Assembly (NCBI RefSeq): GCF_017368475.1 | Contig: NZ_JAFNJE010000006.1 | Location: 124,001 to 188,000 of the forward strand | Length of the DNA: 64,000 nt | Source: Alteromonas sp. 5E99-2 | Lineage (GTDB): Bacteria > Pseudomonadota > Gammaproteobacteria > Enterobacterales > Alteromonadaceae | Direction of reading: 5' to 3' | Part shown: positions 53,019-62,090 of the stretch, in pieces | Layout of the letters: each line of letters begins with the position of its first letter | Position numbering within the stretch: position 1 is the first letter of the stretch | Position numbers and translations under genes: made by a program | Notes under the pieces: generated by a model | The model's database searches: none | Told to the model about the DNA's origin: nothing | The model's input: only the letters and a program-made list of their open reading frames with translations

Positions 53019-54791
53019 ATGATTTCTTATCACGTTTCGCTATTATCTCTTTCCCAACAAACCCTAAAAATTACCGTTTCTGTTCCTGCTGTAGGCGATG
53101 TCATTTCCGCATCCTTACCTGCGTGGATACCCGGAAGTTACAAAATTCGTGATTTTGCACGAAACATCGGTGAATTTTCAGTATTAAACACTAAAGGCGA
53201 AGCAGTTAATTGGTCGAAAAAAGACAAGCAATCATGGGAAATACACAGCAACAATGAAGCCTGTGAAATATCTTATACGGTAATTGCAAACGATTTTTCT
53301 GTACGAGGCGCATTCATAAATGACGACTATGCATTTATGAATGGTACTAGCGTGTTTATTGATATTGAAAATACGCCGGACGTAAAGCGCAATGTATTCA
53401 TTAATACCTGTTCAGCACCAAGCTCATGGCAGGCATACACAGCTATGCCGTCTTCACCCTCACCCGATAGCGCCAACTCTTTCATATGCAATAGCTATTA
53501 CGAGCTTATCGACCATCCAATTTATTGGGGAGTCGCCACCGTTAAACAATTTGAAGTAAAAGGCGTAACGTTCGACTTTTTGCTGTCGGGTACCCAGCCC
53601 ATTGATATCAATCGTATTACTGAGGATTTAGCCCCAATTTGCGAACATCATTTGTCGTTGTTTGGTGCCCCCTCCCCCATAGATTACTACTTGTTTATTA
53701 GCTTACTTGCCGATACCGGATATGGCGGTTTAGAGCACAGAGATTCTACCGTACTTATGTACCCAAGGTTTGACTTGCCGTTAATAAACGAACCAGGCCC
53801 AGCGTCGGATGCGTATATCGATTATTTAAGTCTGTGTAGCCATGAGTTTTTCCATACTTGGCATGTTAAACGCCTGCGTCCAGAGGTGATGTTAGCCCCT
53901 GATTTATCAAAAGAAGTGTATACAGAACAACTCTGGATTTACGAAGGCATCACCAGCTTTTACGATGATTTAACCGTGGCTCGCACAGGCAAAATGTCGC
54001 CTGAACACTATTTAACTATTTTAGGTCGTCATTTAACCCGCCTTTACCATACGCCGGGAAGAGCCAAGCAAACGCCTATGGAGTCGAGCTTTGATGCCTG
54101 GACGCGCTTTTACCAGCAAGACGCTAATTCCAATAACCACATTGTCAGTTACTATGTGAAAGGCGGCATTATTGCCATGGGCTTAGATATATTACTTCGC
54201 TCTAAATCGAATAACCGGGTTTCGTTAGACCATGTCATGCAGTATTTGTGGAACACCTTTGGTAAAAATGAAGTGGGTACGCCTGACAATGCAATTCACA
54301 CGGCTTGTAACGCCCTAGGTGTTAACGTAGACGAGTATTTATCTGATGTAGCTAATGGCGTAACTGATGTGGATTTAACTTCGTTGTTAAACGAAATAGG
54401 CCTAAACCTTGAATTTAGAGGTCGTACTCATTCTTCTGACAAAGGCGGTACCCCGTGTGACAATCCAATAAGTAATGACTTTGGCGCAACCTTGTCGCAA
54501 ACGCCGCAAGGTTTAAAAGTGACTCAACTTCAACAAGGCAGTGCGGCAGAAAAAGCAAATCTGTTGATTGGCGATAAGATAATTGCAGCAAATGATTGGT
54601 TAGTCACTGAACCTTTATTTATGAGGTTAATACAAAGTCAACAAGACCACAGCTCAATCGCCCTTACTGTTGCTCGGCAAGGTCGCTTAATTTCATTGGA
54701 ATTACCTGTTCAAAATGCACAACAAAAGGTTGCCGTTGTGAGTATTAAAGAGAAACCAAAATACCTGCAATGGCTGGGGTTAGAAGCTTAA
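53019..54791 (+). CDS. M61 family metallopeptidase with PDZ domain
   Basis: The 590-residue enzyme has the M61 zinc motif HEFFHTWHVKRLRPEVM (H275, E276, H279) and downstream EGITSFYDDLTVARTG with the third ligand Glu. A PDZ domain lies at about 490-570 (LKVTQLQQGSAAEKANLLIGDKI). Members such as glycyl aminopeptidase cut N-terminal Gly or Ala. There is no signal peptide. Confidence 0.93.
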   Translation: MISYHVSLLSLSQQTLKITVSVPAVGDVISASLPAWIPGSYKIRDFARNIGEFSVLNTKGEAVNWSKKDKQSWEIHSNNEACEISYTVIANDFSVRGAFINDDYAFMNGTSVFIDIENTPDVKRNVFINTCSAPSSWQAYTAMPSSPSPDSANSFICNSYYELIDHPIYWGVATVKQFEVKGVTFDFLLSGTQPIDINRITEDLAPICEHHLSLFGAPSPIDYYLFISLLADTGYGGLEHRDSTVLMYPRFDLPLINEPGPASDAYIDYLSLCSHEFFHTWHVKRLRPEVMLAPDLSKEVYTEQLWIYEGITSFYDDLTVARTGKMSPEHYLTILGRHLTRLYHTPGRAKQTPMESSFDAWTRFYQQDANSNNHIVSYYVKGGIIAMGLDILLRSKSNNRVSLDHVMQYLWNTFGKNEVGTPDNAIHTACNALGVNVDEYLSDVANGVTDVDLTSLLNEIGLNLEFRGRTHSSDKGGTPCDNPISNDFGATLSQTPQGLKVTQLQQGSAAEKANLLIGDKIIAANDWLVTEPLFMRLIQSQQDHSSIALTVARQGRLISLELPVQNAQQKVAVVSIKEKPKYLQWLGLEA

Positions 54792-54804
54792 TCACGTATA
54801 TCTT

Positions 54805-54840
54805 TAAAAACTACTTTCTTAACATAGAAAGTAGTTTTTA
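54805..54840 (+). terminator. Terminator after the M61 peptidase gene
   Basis: TAAAAACTACTTTCT and its complement form a 15-bp stem with a 6-base loop, ending in a T run, about 15 bp after the stop codon. Confidence 0.88.
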
Positions 54841-54979
54841 AATCGATAAATTAGAAATATCACAATTCCTTTCCTACACTTACTAGCCTAAAACTCTCTG
54901 CTTGCAGTAAACGCAAACTTAAACACCTTACTTTTGAAGGCTTTACTTTTTAAGTTCCTTCTAACACCGGAAAAACACT

Positions 54980-56626
54980 ATGCAATTTATAAATCAATCA
55001 ACAGTAAAACAAAGGCTTACCGTTGGTTTTAGTACTGTCATTCTTATGATCGTTATTCTGACAGTTATTGGTATGTTTAAGGTTCACTACATAAATAATG
55101 CGTTAACTGAAATCACAGACAACAACGCATTAAAACAACGACAAGCAATTAACTACCGCGGCAGTGTGCACGATCGAGCGGTAACAATAAGAGATGTAAT
55201 CCAAAGTCGTAACGACGTTGAGTTAAAGGTTTTCTCAAATGAAATGAAAAACCTAGCTGCATTCTATGAAGAATCTGAACAGAATCTGAAAAATATGAAA
55301 TCTGACGGTGTTCCTTTTAACTCAGAAGAAAACGCTATTTTAGATAAAATTGAAAGCGCAGAAACAAAAGCACTCGCAGTAGTTCAAAAAATATTTGATA
55401 TGCAAAAAATGCAACAAAGAGATGAGCTTAGAGACATTATTCTAGATGAAGGCCGAATGGCTTTTGTTAAATGGCTATCGGCCATTAATGAGTTTATTGA
55501 CTACCAAGAAAGTCAAAACCAAGTTGCAACTGACATAGCGAGAAGCCACGCTGAAAACTTTCAAACCATCATGCTTATAGTCAGTGCAATTGCTGTGGCC
55601 ATAGGTTTAGCTATTGGTTATGGCATTCAAAGCAGCATTTACTACTCCTTAGGCGGTGAGCCTCGCGAAGCAGCCGTGTCGCTAAATACAATATCTGAAG
55701 GGAATTTAACTCAGCCAATTACGCCATCTCATAGCAAGAGTATGCTGTCGTCCATGGCGCGAATGCAAGACAGGCTAAAAGGTATCGTTACCAACATAAT
55801 GAAAGCCTCTGACGACTTACACAAACAAACCAATACCGTTGCTTCTGGCTCAGAGCAAATATTTGAGTCAGCCCAACGTCAGCAAGTTCTTACGTCTAAA
55901 ACAACAGAAAACTTGGTTCAAATGCAAGATAGCGTTGCCCAAGTTTCTGAAAAAGCGACTGAAAATAAAGAAAATGCACAAGGTATGGTTGAACGTGCCA
56001 ACAATGGACTTGAGGCCATAAATGAAAGTGCTAAAACTATGGAAAAAGTGACAACTGAAGTCAGCAAAACTGTTGAAAAAATAAGTCACTTAGAAGAGCT
56101 AGCTAACCAAATTGGTGGTATTACCAATGTGATACACGGTGTGTCGGACCAAACCAATCTACTCGCCCTTAACGCTGCAATTGAAGCTGCCAGAGCAGGA
56201 GAATCGGGCCGTGGCTTTGCTGTGGTTGCCGATGAAGTTCGCCAGCTCGCATTAAGAACCAGTGAAGCAACAGCAGAGATTGCAAGCACCGTTGAAAAAG
56301 TACAAAGCGAAACGGCCAATGCGGTTATATCTATGCAAGACACTTTGCCTCATGTTGAAGAAGGAAAAGAGCGCACATTAAAGGCAATGAATTTATTACA
56401 AGAAATAGAACAACATGCAGCTCATTTATTGTCTAATGCCGGTACGAATGCTGAATCGGCGCAAAATCAAGCGAAACGCATTAATGAAATAACCAGTGTG
56501 GTTACTGAATTAGATGGCATGTCTAAAGAATCGTTACAGTCTTTAGACAATAGTAAGTCCGCGTTAATTTCGTTGAATGCACTGGCTGAAAAACTCAACA
56601 GCGATGTAGGGTTCTTTAAGTTGTAA
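54980..56626 (+). CDS. Methyl-accepting chemotaxis protein
   Basis: The 548-residue chemoreceptor has a membrane segment at about 13-32, a periplasmic helical-bundle sensor (about 35-190, MCP-type four-helix), a second segment at about 196-216, and HAMP ([20 protein letters not shown]). A cytoplasmic coiled coil follows, with the hairpin tip [16 protein letters not shown] at about 394-410. Its ligand is unknown. It is a single gene next to, but convergent with, the ADGF deaminase gene. Confidence 0.95.
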   Translation: MQFINQSTVKQRLTVGFSTVILMIVILTVIGMFKVHYINNALTEITDNNALKQRQAINYRGSVHDRAVTIRDVIQSRNDVELKVFSNEMKNLAAFYEESEQNLKNMKSDGVPFNSEENAILDKIESAETKALAVVQKIFDMQKMQQRDELRDIILDEGRMAFVKWLSAINEFIDYQESQNQVATDIARSHAENFQTIMLIVSAIAVAIGLAIGYGIQSSIYYSLGGEPREAAVSLNTISEGNLTQPITPSHSKSMLSSMARMQDRLKGIVTNIMKASDDLHKQTNTVASGSEQIFESAQRQQVLTSKTTENLVQMQDSVAQVSEKATENKENAQGMVERANNGLEAINESAKTMEKVTTEVSKTVEKISHLEELANQIGGITNVIHGVSDQTNLLALNAAIEAARAGESGRGFAVVADEVRQLALRTSEATAEIASTVEKVQSETANAVISMQDTLPHVEEGKERTLKAMNLLQEIEQHAAHLLSNAGTNAESAQNQAKRINEITSVVTELDGMSKESLQSLDNSKSALISLNALAEKLNSDVGFFKL

Positions 56627-56638
56627 ATAGCAGATCGT

Positions 56639-58060
56639 TTAATTGCAAATGTTAAACTGCTTACACGCAAATGAATAATGTACTGGCTTAACGTGAGTCA
56701 GTGCAGCCATTTTCTTGTCAATAAAAGCCCGTTCAAACGCTGCAACACGTTGGAAGTAATCGTCTAATAATTGCTGTTTTTGTTTATCATTCAAAAAAGA
56801 ATGCTTTAACGAGTTAGCGCCGACTTCCACTAACTCAGACCAAGATAAATTAAACTGGGTAACGGCGGTGTAATATTCATCGGTCATGTTTGAGTCCCAC
56901 ATACCTCTGTCATCGGTAGACAGTGCGACAGGTATTCCTAAACGCAAATATTCTGGAAAAGGGTGCTGGGCATAATTGTCTACGTACTCCAGTAATAAGT
57001 TACTGATAAGATTAACTTCAATCAGGTAACGGTTGTATCGCATGAGCAATAAGGTATCGGGATCATCAATTAAATTAATACCATGACCAATGCGGGTAGC
57101 ACCGAGTAATAAGGTGTTTCGTATATGCTGGTTGGGTTCATCAGATTCCCCTGCGTGAATAGATAAATGCACGCCATGGTGTTTATGCCTAAGTGCTCTT
57201 AACCCATTTAGAAAACGTAACGGATGGCCTTTATTGTTGTCTTCCCGCCCCACCATATCAAGCCCTACATACAAATCTGAATGTGTTGCCACAAAGTTAT
57301 AAATCCATTCAAGGGTTTCTTCCGCGTCCTCGGTAAAGCGAACCATGGCGTACTGTAAACGGACCGTTACGCCAGTGCTCAACGCATCTTGTTGGTTAAA
57401 TCGTTCTACATACAGTTGATAGACTTCTTCGCTATCAAAGGGACTTCCATCAGGGTGTACGAACCCTTTGACACCGGCATCGGTTTCTAAATACCTTAGC
57501 CCTTCTGCTGCAAACGCTTGCATGTTTTTTACAATCAAATTGGCTTGCATATAAGGGTTAGCCATCAATGAATTTAGTCTTGCCCAATGAGTTTGAAAAA
57601 ACTCATCACGGCCTTCACTTTCTTTATCAATACGTATGCTATTTAGCCAAGCCTGTTTTTGTACTTCGTTAAGGTCTTGAATACGTAGGTATTCAGATTT
57701 TTCACAAGGGTTAAGTTTGTTGTATTCAAATGCCTGAATATTGACAAACAGCAGTAAATAAGGAGAAAGCCCAAATTCATTTGAGCCATAGGCTTTGCAG
57801 TTATTAATTTTGACTTTGGTGTAATAGATATAGCCATTTTTTTCTTGGTTTAGAATTTCGTCATACCACCACTCAGACAGGTTAGAGCCTGTCGAGTGGT
57901 TATGTAAGTCGCCGCCTTTGGGAACAGAGTATAAAAAGGTGTACAGATCATCTGCAGATGCCTCTTGCTTAAATGCAGAAAATACATCTTCCATTGTGTT
58001 TGCGTTGACACCAAACACGAGATTTACCAAAAGTAACCCTAGCAAATAAACCTGTTTCAT
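56639..58060 (-). CDS. Exported adenosine deaminase, ADGF/CECR1-like
   Basis: The 473-residue protein has a signal peptide (about 1-20) and the adenosine-deaminase motifs GGDLHNHSTGS (H53, H55), LSIHAGESDEPNQH, RIGHGINLIDD and LSTDDRGMWDSNM. The extra N-terminal and internal segments resemble the growth-factor-type (ADGF) branch, which acts outside the cytoplasm. It would turn extracellular adenosine into inosine. It follows the purine nucleoside permease-family gene by 48 bp on the same strand. Confidence 0.9.
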   Translation of the reverse strand: MKQVYLLGLLLVNLVFGVNANTMEDVFSAFKQEASADDLYTFLYSVPKGGDLHNHSTGSNLSEWWYDEILNQEKNGYIYYTKVKINNCKAYGSNEFGLSPYLLLFVNIQAFEYNKLNPCEKSEYLRIQDLNEVQKQAWLNSIRIDKESEGRDEFFQTHWARLNSLMANPYMQANLIVKNMQAFAAEGLRYLETDAGVKGFVHPDGSPFDSEEVYQLYVERFNQQDALSTGVTVRLQYAMVRFTEDAEETLEWIYNFVATHSDLYVGLDMVGREDNNKGHPLRFLNGLRALRHKHHGVHLSIHAGESDEPNQHIRNTLLLGATRIGHGINLIDDPDTLLLMRYNRYLIEVNLISNLLLEYVDNYAQHPFPEYLRLGIPVALSTDDRGMWDSNMTDEYYTAVTQFNLSWSELVEVGANSLKHSFLNDKQKQQLLDDYFQRVAAFERAFIDKKMAALTHVKPVHYSFACKQFNICN

Positions 58061-58108
58061 TATTCTTACTCCAAAGCTCGGCGCTTTTACTACTAATTAG
58101 AAATAGGA

Positions 58109-59191
58109 TTATTTAATGTCATAAGGCAGCGTATTTTCATAGCTAGCCCAGTGTTTAACAATGTTTTCTACTATGGTGTTCCCTACTACATAAGCTGCGT
58201 CTTTAGCAGGAAACCCACCATCGGGATAAGGTGCGGTTACGCTCCAACTTGTTGCCTTGTCTCTAGGTGCCGTTGTGAAATTACTGACGGTTCTTAACAC
58301 CATTACCCGCTTCGGGTCGACTTTTCCAACTCTAGAAAGGCGCATAAGCGACGTTAAGGTACCTGAATCTTCCATGTTACTAGTCATGAAGTTTGCCGAC
58401 TCATCACCGTATAGCTTTAACCAATCATTAGCCCACTGGTTTAGGTAATTGCCGTGCCAGTATGTGCTAGCACTTAAGGTATCACCCATAGTAACAAAAG
58501 GCGCTTTTTGCGCATTTGGGTAAGTTTTATACAACTCTCTAAAAGCTTTTATTTCTTCCGAATCATTCAGTTTTACGTCTTTTGTTTGCCCATAGGCCCA
58601 ATCTGCCAACTGACCATTTAATTCAAACGACACTGTGTTTAAGGTCCAACCTGTAGAGATATCTTCTGGTTTTTCAGCAGGCGCTTTTGCTCCAAGAGGA
58701 ATAGTACCGTAAGGCCATGATTCCGGTATTTCTCGTGAATCTATTTGGTAAATAAGATCACCATCAACTATGTGTTTAGCCCACGCCGCACTACCCAATG
58801 AAATATCTTCAGGATCGCCACCGGCGATACCCGCTATAAGCCAGTACGATTTCGTGAGATCAAAACGGGGATCCAAACCCAAAGCCATAATAGAAGACGT
58901 CGCATTAGGAATACCACCACCCACACAAATAACTAAAACACCATCGTCATTCATGTATAAATCATATTCACCTAGAGGGAAATCGAGCTGGGTAGAGAAA
59001 TCGCCGCGCTCTAACCAAAGCTGAAGTTCACCAGCGTTATCGCCTCTGGCTTCTCCATCTTCATACATGGTAACAACGACGGTTTTAACAGGGATAGTTT
59101 CAATATCGGCGGATTGTGCATTTTGGCTAGAAAGCGCAAAAAGGCACGAGAAAGCAAACAGTGCTTTTTTAGTATTTTTTAAACGGAACAT
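58109..59191 (-). CDS. Purine nucleoside permease-family protein (NUP)
   Basis: The 360-residue protein has a signal peptide (to about residue 28, AQS) and the NUP family core: VVVTMYEDGEARGDNAGELQLWLERG, VICVGGGIPNATSSIMALGLDP, SYWLIAGIAGGDPEDISLGSAAWAK and SNMEDSGTLTSLMRL. NUP proteins carry a nucleoside-phosphorylase-like fold. The bacterial members are exported, so this one may bind or cleave purine nucleosides in the periplasm rather than act as a channel. A RutR-box-like site lies 33 bp upstream. Confidence 0.88.
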   Translation of the reverse strand: MFRLKNTKKALFAFSCLFALSSQNAQSADIETIPVKTVVVTMYEDGEARGDNAGELQLWLERGDFSTQLDFPLGEYDLYMNDDGVLVICVGGGIPNATSSIMALGLDPRFDLTKSYWLIAGIAGGDPEDISLGSAAWAKHIVDGDLIYQIDSREIPESWPYGTIPLGAKAPAEKPEDISTGWTLNTVSFELNGQLADWAYGQTKDVKLNDSEEIKAFRELYKTYPNAQKAPFVTMGDTLSASTYWHGNYLNQWANDWLKLYGDESANFMTSNMEDSGTLTSLMRLSRVGKVDPKRVMVLRTVSNFTTAPRDKATSWSVTAPYPDGGFPAKDAAYVVGNTIVENIVKHWASYENTLPYDIK

Positions 59192-59223
59192 GAGAGGAGA
59201 TTTCCAAAGTGGCTATTAAAAAG

Positions 59224-59239
59224 TTGACTGATCGGTCAG
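59224..59239. promoter_or_regulatory. RutR-box-like site upstream of the NUP gene
   Basis: TTGACTGATCGGTCAG matches 10 of 14 positions of the RutR box, and its reverse complement shares GACCGAT with the xdhA site. It lies 33 bp before the NUP gene, in the place expected of a promoter-blocking operator. Confidence 0.5.
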
Positions 59240-59439
59240 CAATTTTCATGCCTTAGGTAAAATAATAAACAATTTATTGTCTAACTCCTTCAATCTAAAA
59301 GGAAGTTATACATAAACATATGGATATTAAGAGAAGTGATTTTTAAATATAGTGTGGTTTATTGCACTCTTTTAGTGAATATATTCAGTGAAAACACTTA
59401 ATGAAAAGCTTTAGTGACACTTAACGGGAACTGAGTTGT

Positions 59440-59799
59440 TCATTGGTTCAACCCTAATTCCTTTTGTAACTTTTTTGTCAGCCCCAATGACACAATACGA
59501 TGAGATTCCTGTAAATAGTAAATTAGCCCATCGTCATCGTCCAAATAGCGGTATTTTTGTATCCACTTCATTCCTCTTGACGCTAAATAAGGAGCCGGTC
59601 TATATCCGTCTTCATCTTGTAAAAGGTGAAAGTGCAATTCCGACACTTTAAACGTGAACGCGGGTTCTTCACACTTTTCCCAGCCTCCCACAGCAAACAC
59701 TTTTCCCCCAACCTTCCACACTTTAGCCCCGCGCCATTGCTCTACAAAGGTCGTTGCGGGTAACGAAGCACAAAATTCATTAAATTCTTGGTATGTCAT
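59440..59799 (-). CDS. MmcQ/YjbR family protein
   Basis: The 119-residue protein has the MmcQ/YjbR layout: FNEFCASLPATTFVEQWRGAKVWKVGGKVFAVGG at the start and PYLASRGMKWIQKYRYLDDDDGLIYYLQESHRIVSLGL later. The fold can bind DNA in some relatives, but the function is not settled. The frame opens with a TTG at 59820, but the ATG at 59799 gives the usual N terminus. Confidence 0.85.
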   Translation of the reverse strand: MTYQEFNEFCASLPATTFVEQWRGAKVWKVGGKVFAVGGWEKCEEPAFTFKVSELHFHLLQDEDGYRPAPYLASRGMKWIQKYRYLDDDDGLIYYLQESHRIVSLGLTKKLQKELGLNQ

Positions 59800-59873
59800 A
59801 ATAGTAATGCCGCAGCCCAATCGTTATTTAGAAACACCATGACTGTTCTTTGTGTCAAACTCGCCAAGCTTAT

Positions 59874-60353
59874 TCACACATTCGTTGTGAACATGGTCTT
59901 TTTACCGTCGAATTGCGTATACAAATTTTCATGGGCCTGTTGAGAAAAGGTATCGGTTCTAGAAGGGTAAAGTGCTATCCAGTCGATGAGCATAGCTAAA
60001 TTGTCATTTTGGGCTGCTTCACTTTCGTATTTATGGGGCTCCCAAGGTCGATTTTTAGCATTTTCTATGCAAGCCGAGACAGGTAGATTGAGAAAAAACA
60101 TTTCATCTGCATAAGGCAAAACAAGACTGAGTAAATCAGCATAACACCCTTCAATAACCCAATCTTTATGATGGCCTATAAAGTCGCAAAGCTGGTCATT
60201 GGATTCTTCAATTGGCATTCTGACTGGCGGGGAAACGGGCTTCCACGCAATAGTATCTAAATCGAGATGAGCTAGGTTCTGACTCGCCGCCAACGTCTTT
60301 GCCAAGGTTGATTTACCCGAACCTGAATTTCCAAAAATAACTATTTTTGACAA
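59874..60353 (-). CDS. P-loop kinase-like protein
   Basis: The 159-residue protein has a Walker A motif (IFGNSGSGKSTLAK, residues 5-18) and resembles small adenylate- or shikimate-kinase-like proteins (FlaR/topology modulation type): HLDLDTIAWKP and DWVIEGCYADLL. The start is TTG, supported by a GGGAG ribosome site 7 bp upstream. The substrate is unknown. Confidence 0.8.
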   Translation of the reverse strand: MSKIVIFGNSGSGKSTLAKTLAASQNLAHLDLDTIAWKPVSPPVRMPIEESNDQLCDFIGHHKDWVIEGCYADLLSLVLPYADEMFFLNLPVSACIENAKNRPWEPHKYESEAAQNDNLAMLIDWIALYPSRTDTFSQQAHENLYTQFDGKKTMFTTNV

Positions 60354-60387
60354 ACTTAAACTCCCATTTCGATGAATGTTAAAACGC

Positions 60388-60882
60388 TTAAACTAAGTCA
60401 CTTAGTTGTGTGATGACTTGAGCCTGACTTGGTGTATCAATTGATTTATTCACGTTAAACCAAAAACCTTGAATACCGGCTGCAATTGCTGGCTTAATGT
60501 CTTTTTCTAGGTTGTCTCCTACCATGGCAACAGAGTCAGAAGACACCTTTAGTGTATCTATAATAGTCGGCAAAAACATGGCGTGACCTTTGGAAAATCC
60601 CACATTTTGTTTACAGAAGTAACCTGAAATATATCGAGCTAAGCCGACCCGCTCAAACGCCTGTTGAATATCTGAAGGAGATGAGTCTGCGGCTCCTGTC
60701 GCAATAAAAATGTGAGCATGTGCTGATAGTTGTTCCAGTGTTTGCTTGGCCCCAGCAACTGCTTCAACCTTGCCCCATTGATACATTTTCCCTTTCATGC
60801 CAGGAAAGTCGACCATGAGCGTATCTCCCCAATCGAAAAGATAGACTTCAATAGTTTTGCGACTTTTTGTTGTGGAATTCAT
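60388..60882 (-). CDS. HAD family hydrolase
   Basis: The 164-residue protein has the HAD motifs DWGDTLM (nucleophile Asp), TGAADSS in motif II, a Lys in GFSKGHAMF and VGDNLEKDI (acidic motif IV). It is a small cap-type phosphatase of unknown substrate. It lies between the kinase-like gene and a GNAT gene on the same strand. Confidence 0.85.
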   Translation of the reverse strand: MNSTTKSRKTIEVYLFDWGDTLMVDFPGMKGKMYQWGKVEAVAGAKQTLEQLSAHAHIFIATGAADSSPSDIQQAFERVGLARYISGYFCKQNVGFSKGHAMFLPTIIDTLKVSSDSVAMVGDNLEKDIKPAIAAGIQGFWFNVNKSIDTPSQAQVITQLSDLV

Positions 60883-60930
60883 TCAACCGTTACTCATAGT
60901 TATTTGGCATCAATACCAAACTATTTCATT

Positions 60931-61425
60931 TTAGCCATAGTTTGGATGTATTCTAGCCATAATCAAGGTATCTATGTAACGTCCCGCTTTAAACGTACTT
61001 AATTTTTTTCGGCCTTCAAGGTTAAAGCCTAACTTTTCATATAACCCGATAGCAATATCGTTATCGGCATGAACCTCTAATTCTAATCGCACCAAGTTCA
61101 ACCAATTGTCCGCCTGATTAATTGCTTCCTCCATTAAGGCTTTACCCACTCCTTTTCCATGAAACTTAGGATGAACCGCTATTGCGATACCTGCACAGTG
61201 CTTAATTCTGGGTTTCGTCTCTAAAATAAAGGTAATATGGCCAACAGTCATGCCGTCCCATTCAGCTATTAACGTGTAGGTGTTTTCACTTGTAAACAAC
61301 TTTGAAAGTTTATTTGTATCTAAAAACGGAAGCTGTGAAGAATTCTGAGTAACTTCTGTATAGCAATATATTTCGTACAAGCCTGAAGTATCATTTTGAT
61401 CTAAACGCTTAATTGTCGGTTTCAC
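60931..61425 (-). CDS. GNAT family N-acetyltransferase
   Basis: The 164-residue acetyltransferase has the acetyl-CoA signature HPKFHGKGVGKALMEEAINQA (about 93-113) and a C-terminal block LEVHADNDIAIGLYEKLGFNLEGRKK typical of the RimJ/PhnO-like group. Its start overlaps the end of a kinase remnant by 17 bp, which suggests the two once formed an operon. Confidence 0.88.
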   Translation of the reverse strand: MKPTIKRLDQNDTSGLYEIYCYTEVTQNSSQLPFLDTNKLSKLFTSENTYTLIAEWDGMTVGHITFILETKPRIKHCAGIAIAVHPKFHGKGVGKALMEEAINQADNWLNLVRLELEVHADNDIAIGLYEKLGFNLEGRKKLSTFKAGRYIDTLIMARIHPNYG

Positions 61426-61612
61426 TTTTTTCCCTTTTTAAATTCGCAATGGAAGTGGCTACTTCTAACTCTATTAAAAGTTCTTGTACACTGTGTTCAA
61501 CCGTTTTTCCAGCTGTGTCCACAATAACATTACAAGAAGGCCAAGGCTGATATTCTCTTGATGTGACACTTTCTTGTTCCAGGTAATCCTCCGAATATAT
61601 ACAACACGTCAG
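61409..61612 (-). pseudogene. Remnant of an AAA/kinase-type gene
   Basis: A 67-codon open stretch with no start reads YLEQESVTSREYQPWPSCNV and then IVDTAGKTVEHSVQEL. This resembles the C-terminal segment of small P-loop kinases, where a conserved D-T/S-x(K/S) follows a WP-CD pattern. The P-loop half is missing and a TAA sits upstream. The gene is 5'-truncated and dead. Confidence 0.55.
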
Positions 61613-61616
61613 TTAT

Positions 61617-62024
61617 CTACCTTTTCTCGATAGCAAACTCATTTAACGCTTCTAGTGCCAACGCTGCTTTTTCTTTTTATACAAAAATATGGTCGTGATA
61701 ATAGGCCGCGATGACATTTGCGCTAATGCCTTTGGAGGCTAATTTAGATGCCACAGCAGCCGTTAACCCCACTACGTCAAGACTTGAATGGACTGTTAAT
61801 GTAATCCCTTTGAATACTGACTCGAACGTTAAATTATTCGCGACTGCGGTTTCTTTTCGCAATATCAAGGTAAGCCTTTCCACTTCATTAAAGGTCGCTA
61901 ATAGCGACAGCGAACTCACATCGAGATTGGAGCCACTTTGCACACAGCAAAACACATAGTCGCCTGAGATAAGTTACGGAGACATAGTATTGAGTAATTT
62001 GTCTAAATCAGTTTCTCCAACCAT
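61617..62024 (-). pseudogene. ACT-domain protein gene broken by two in-frame TAA codons
   Basis: Read through, the frame encodes MVGETDLDKLLNTMSP, a TAA, then LISGDYVFCCVQSGSNLDV through VFKGITLTVHSSLDVVGLTAAVASKLASKGISANVIAAYYHDHIFV. A second TAA and a tail, KEKAALALEALNEFAIEKR, follow before TAG. The whole matches a known ACT-domain family (about 130 residues, YHDHIFV signature). The two stops are in the same frame, so these are likely nonsense changes rather than frameshifts. A 92-residue piece could still start at an internal GTG. Confidence 0.75.
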
Positions 62025-62090
62025 GATCCTGTCCTTTAATAATACTGTTGTTTAACACGGTTAATGCACACCAAAGATTACCTCATTGCA

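Noticed and set aside
58109-59191. Membrane-embedded transporter for the NUP protein
   Set aside because: Despite the family name there is only a signal peptide and no transmembrane helices, so I call it a periplasmic protein.
61617-62024. Programmed stop-codon readthrough in the ACT gene
   Set aside because: Two TAA codons with no recoding signal visible, and a dead neighbour gene; ordinary pseudogenization is simpler.
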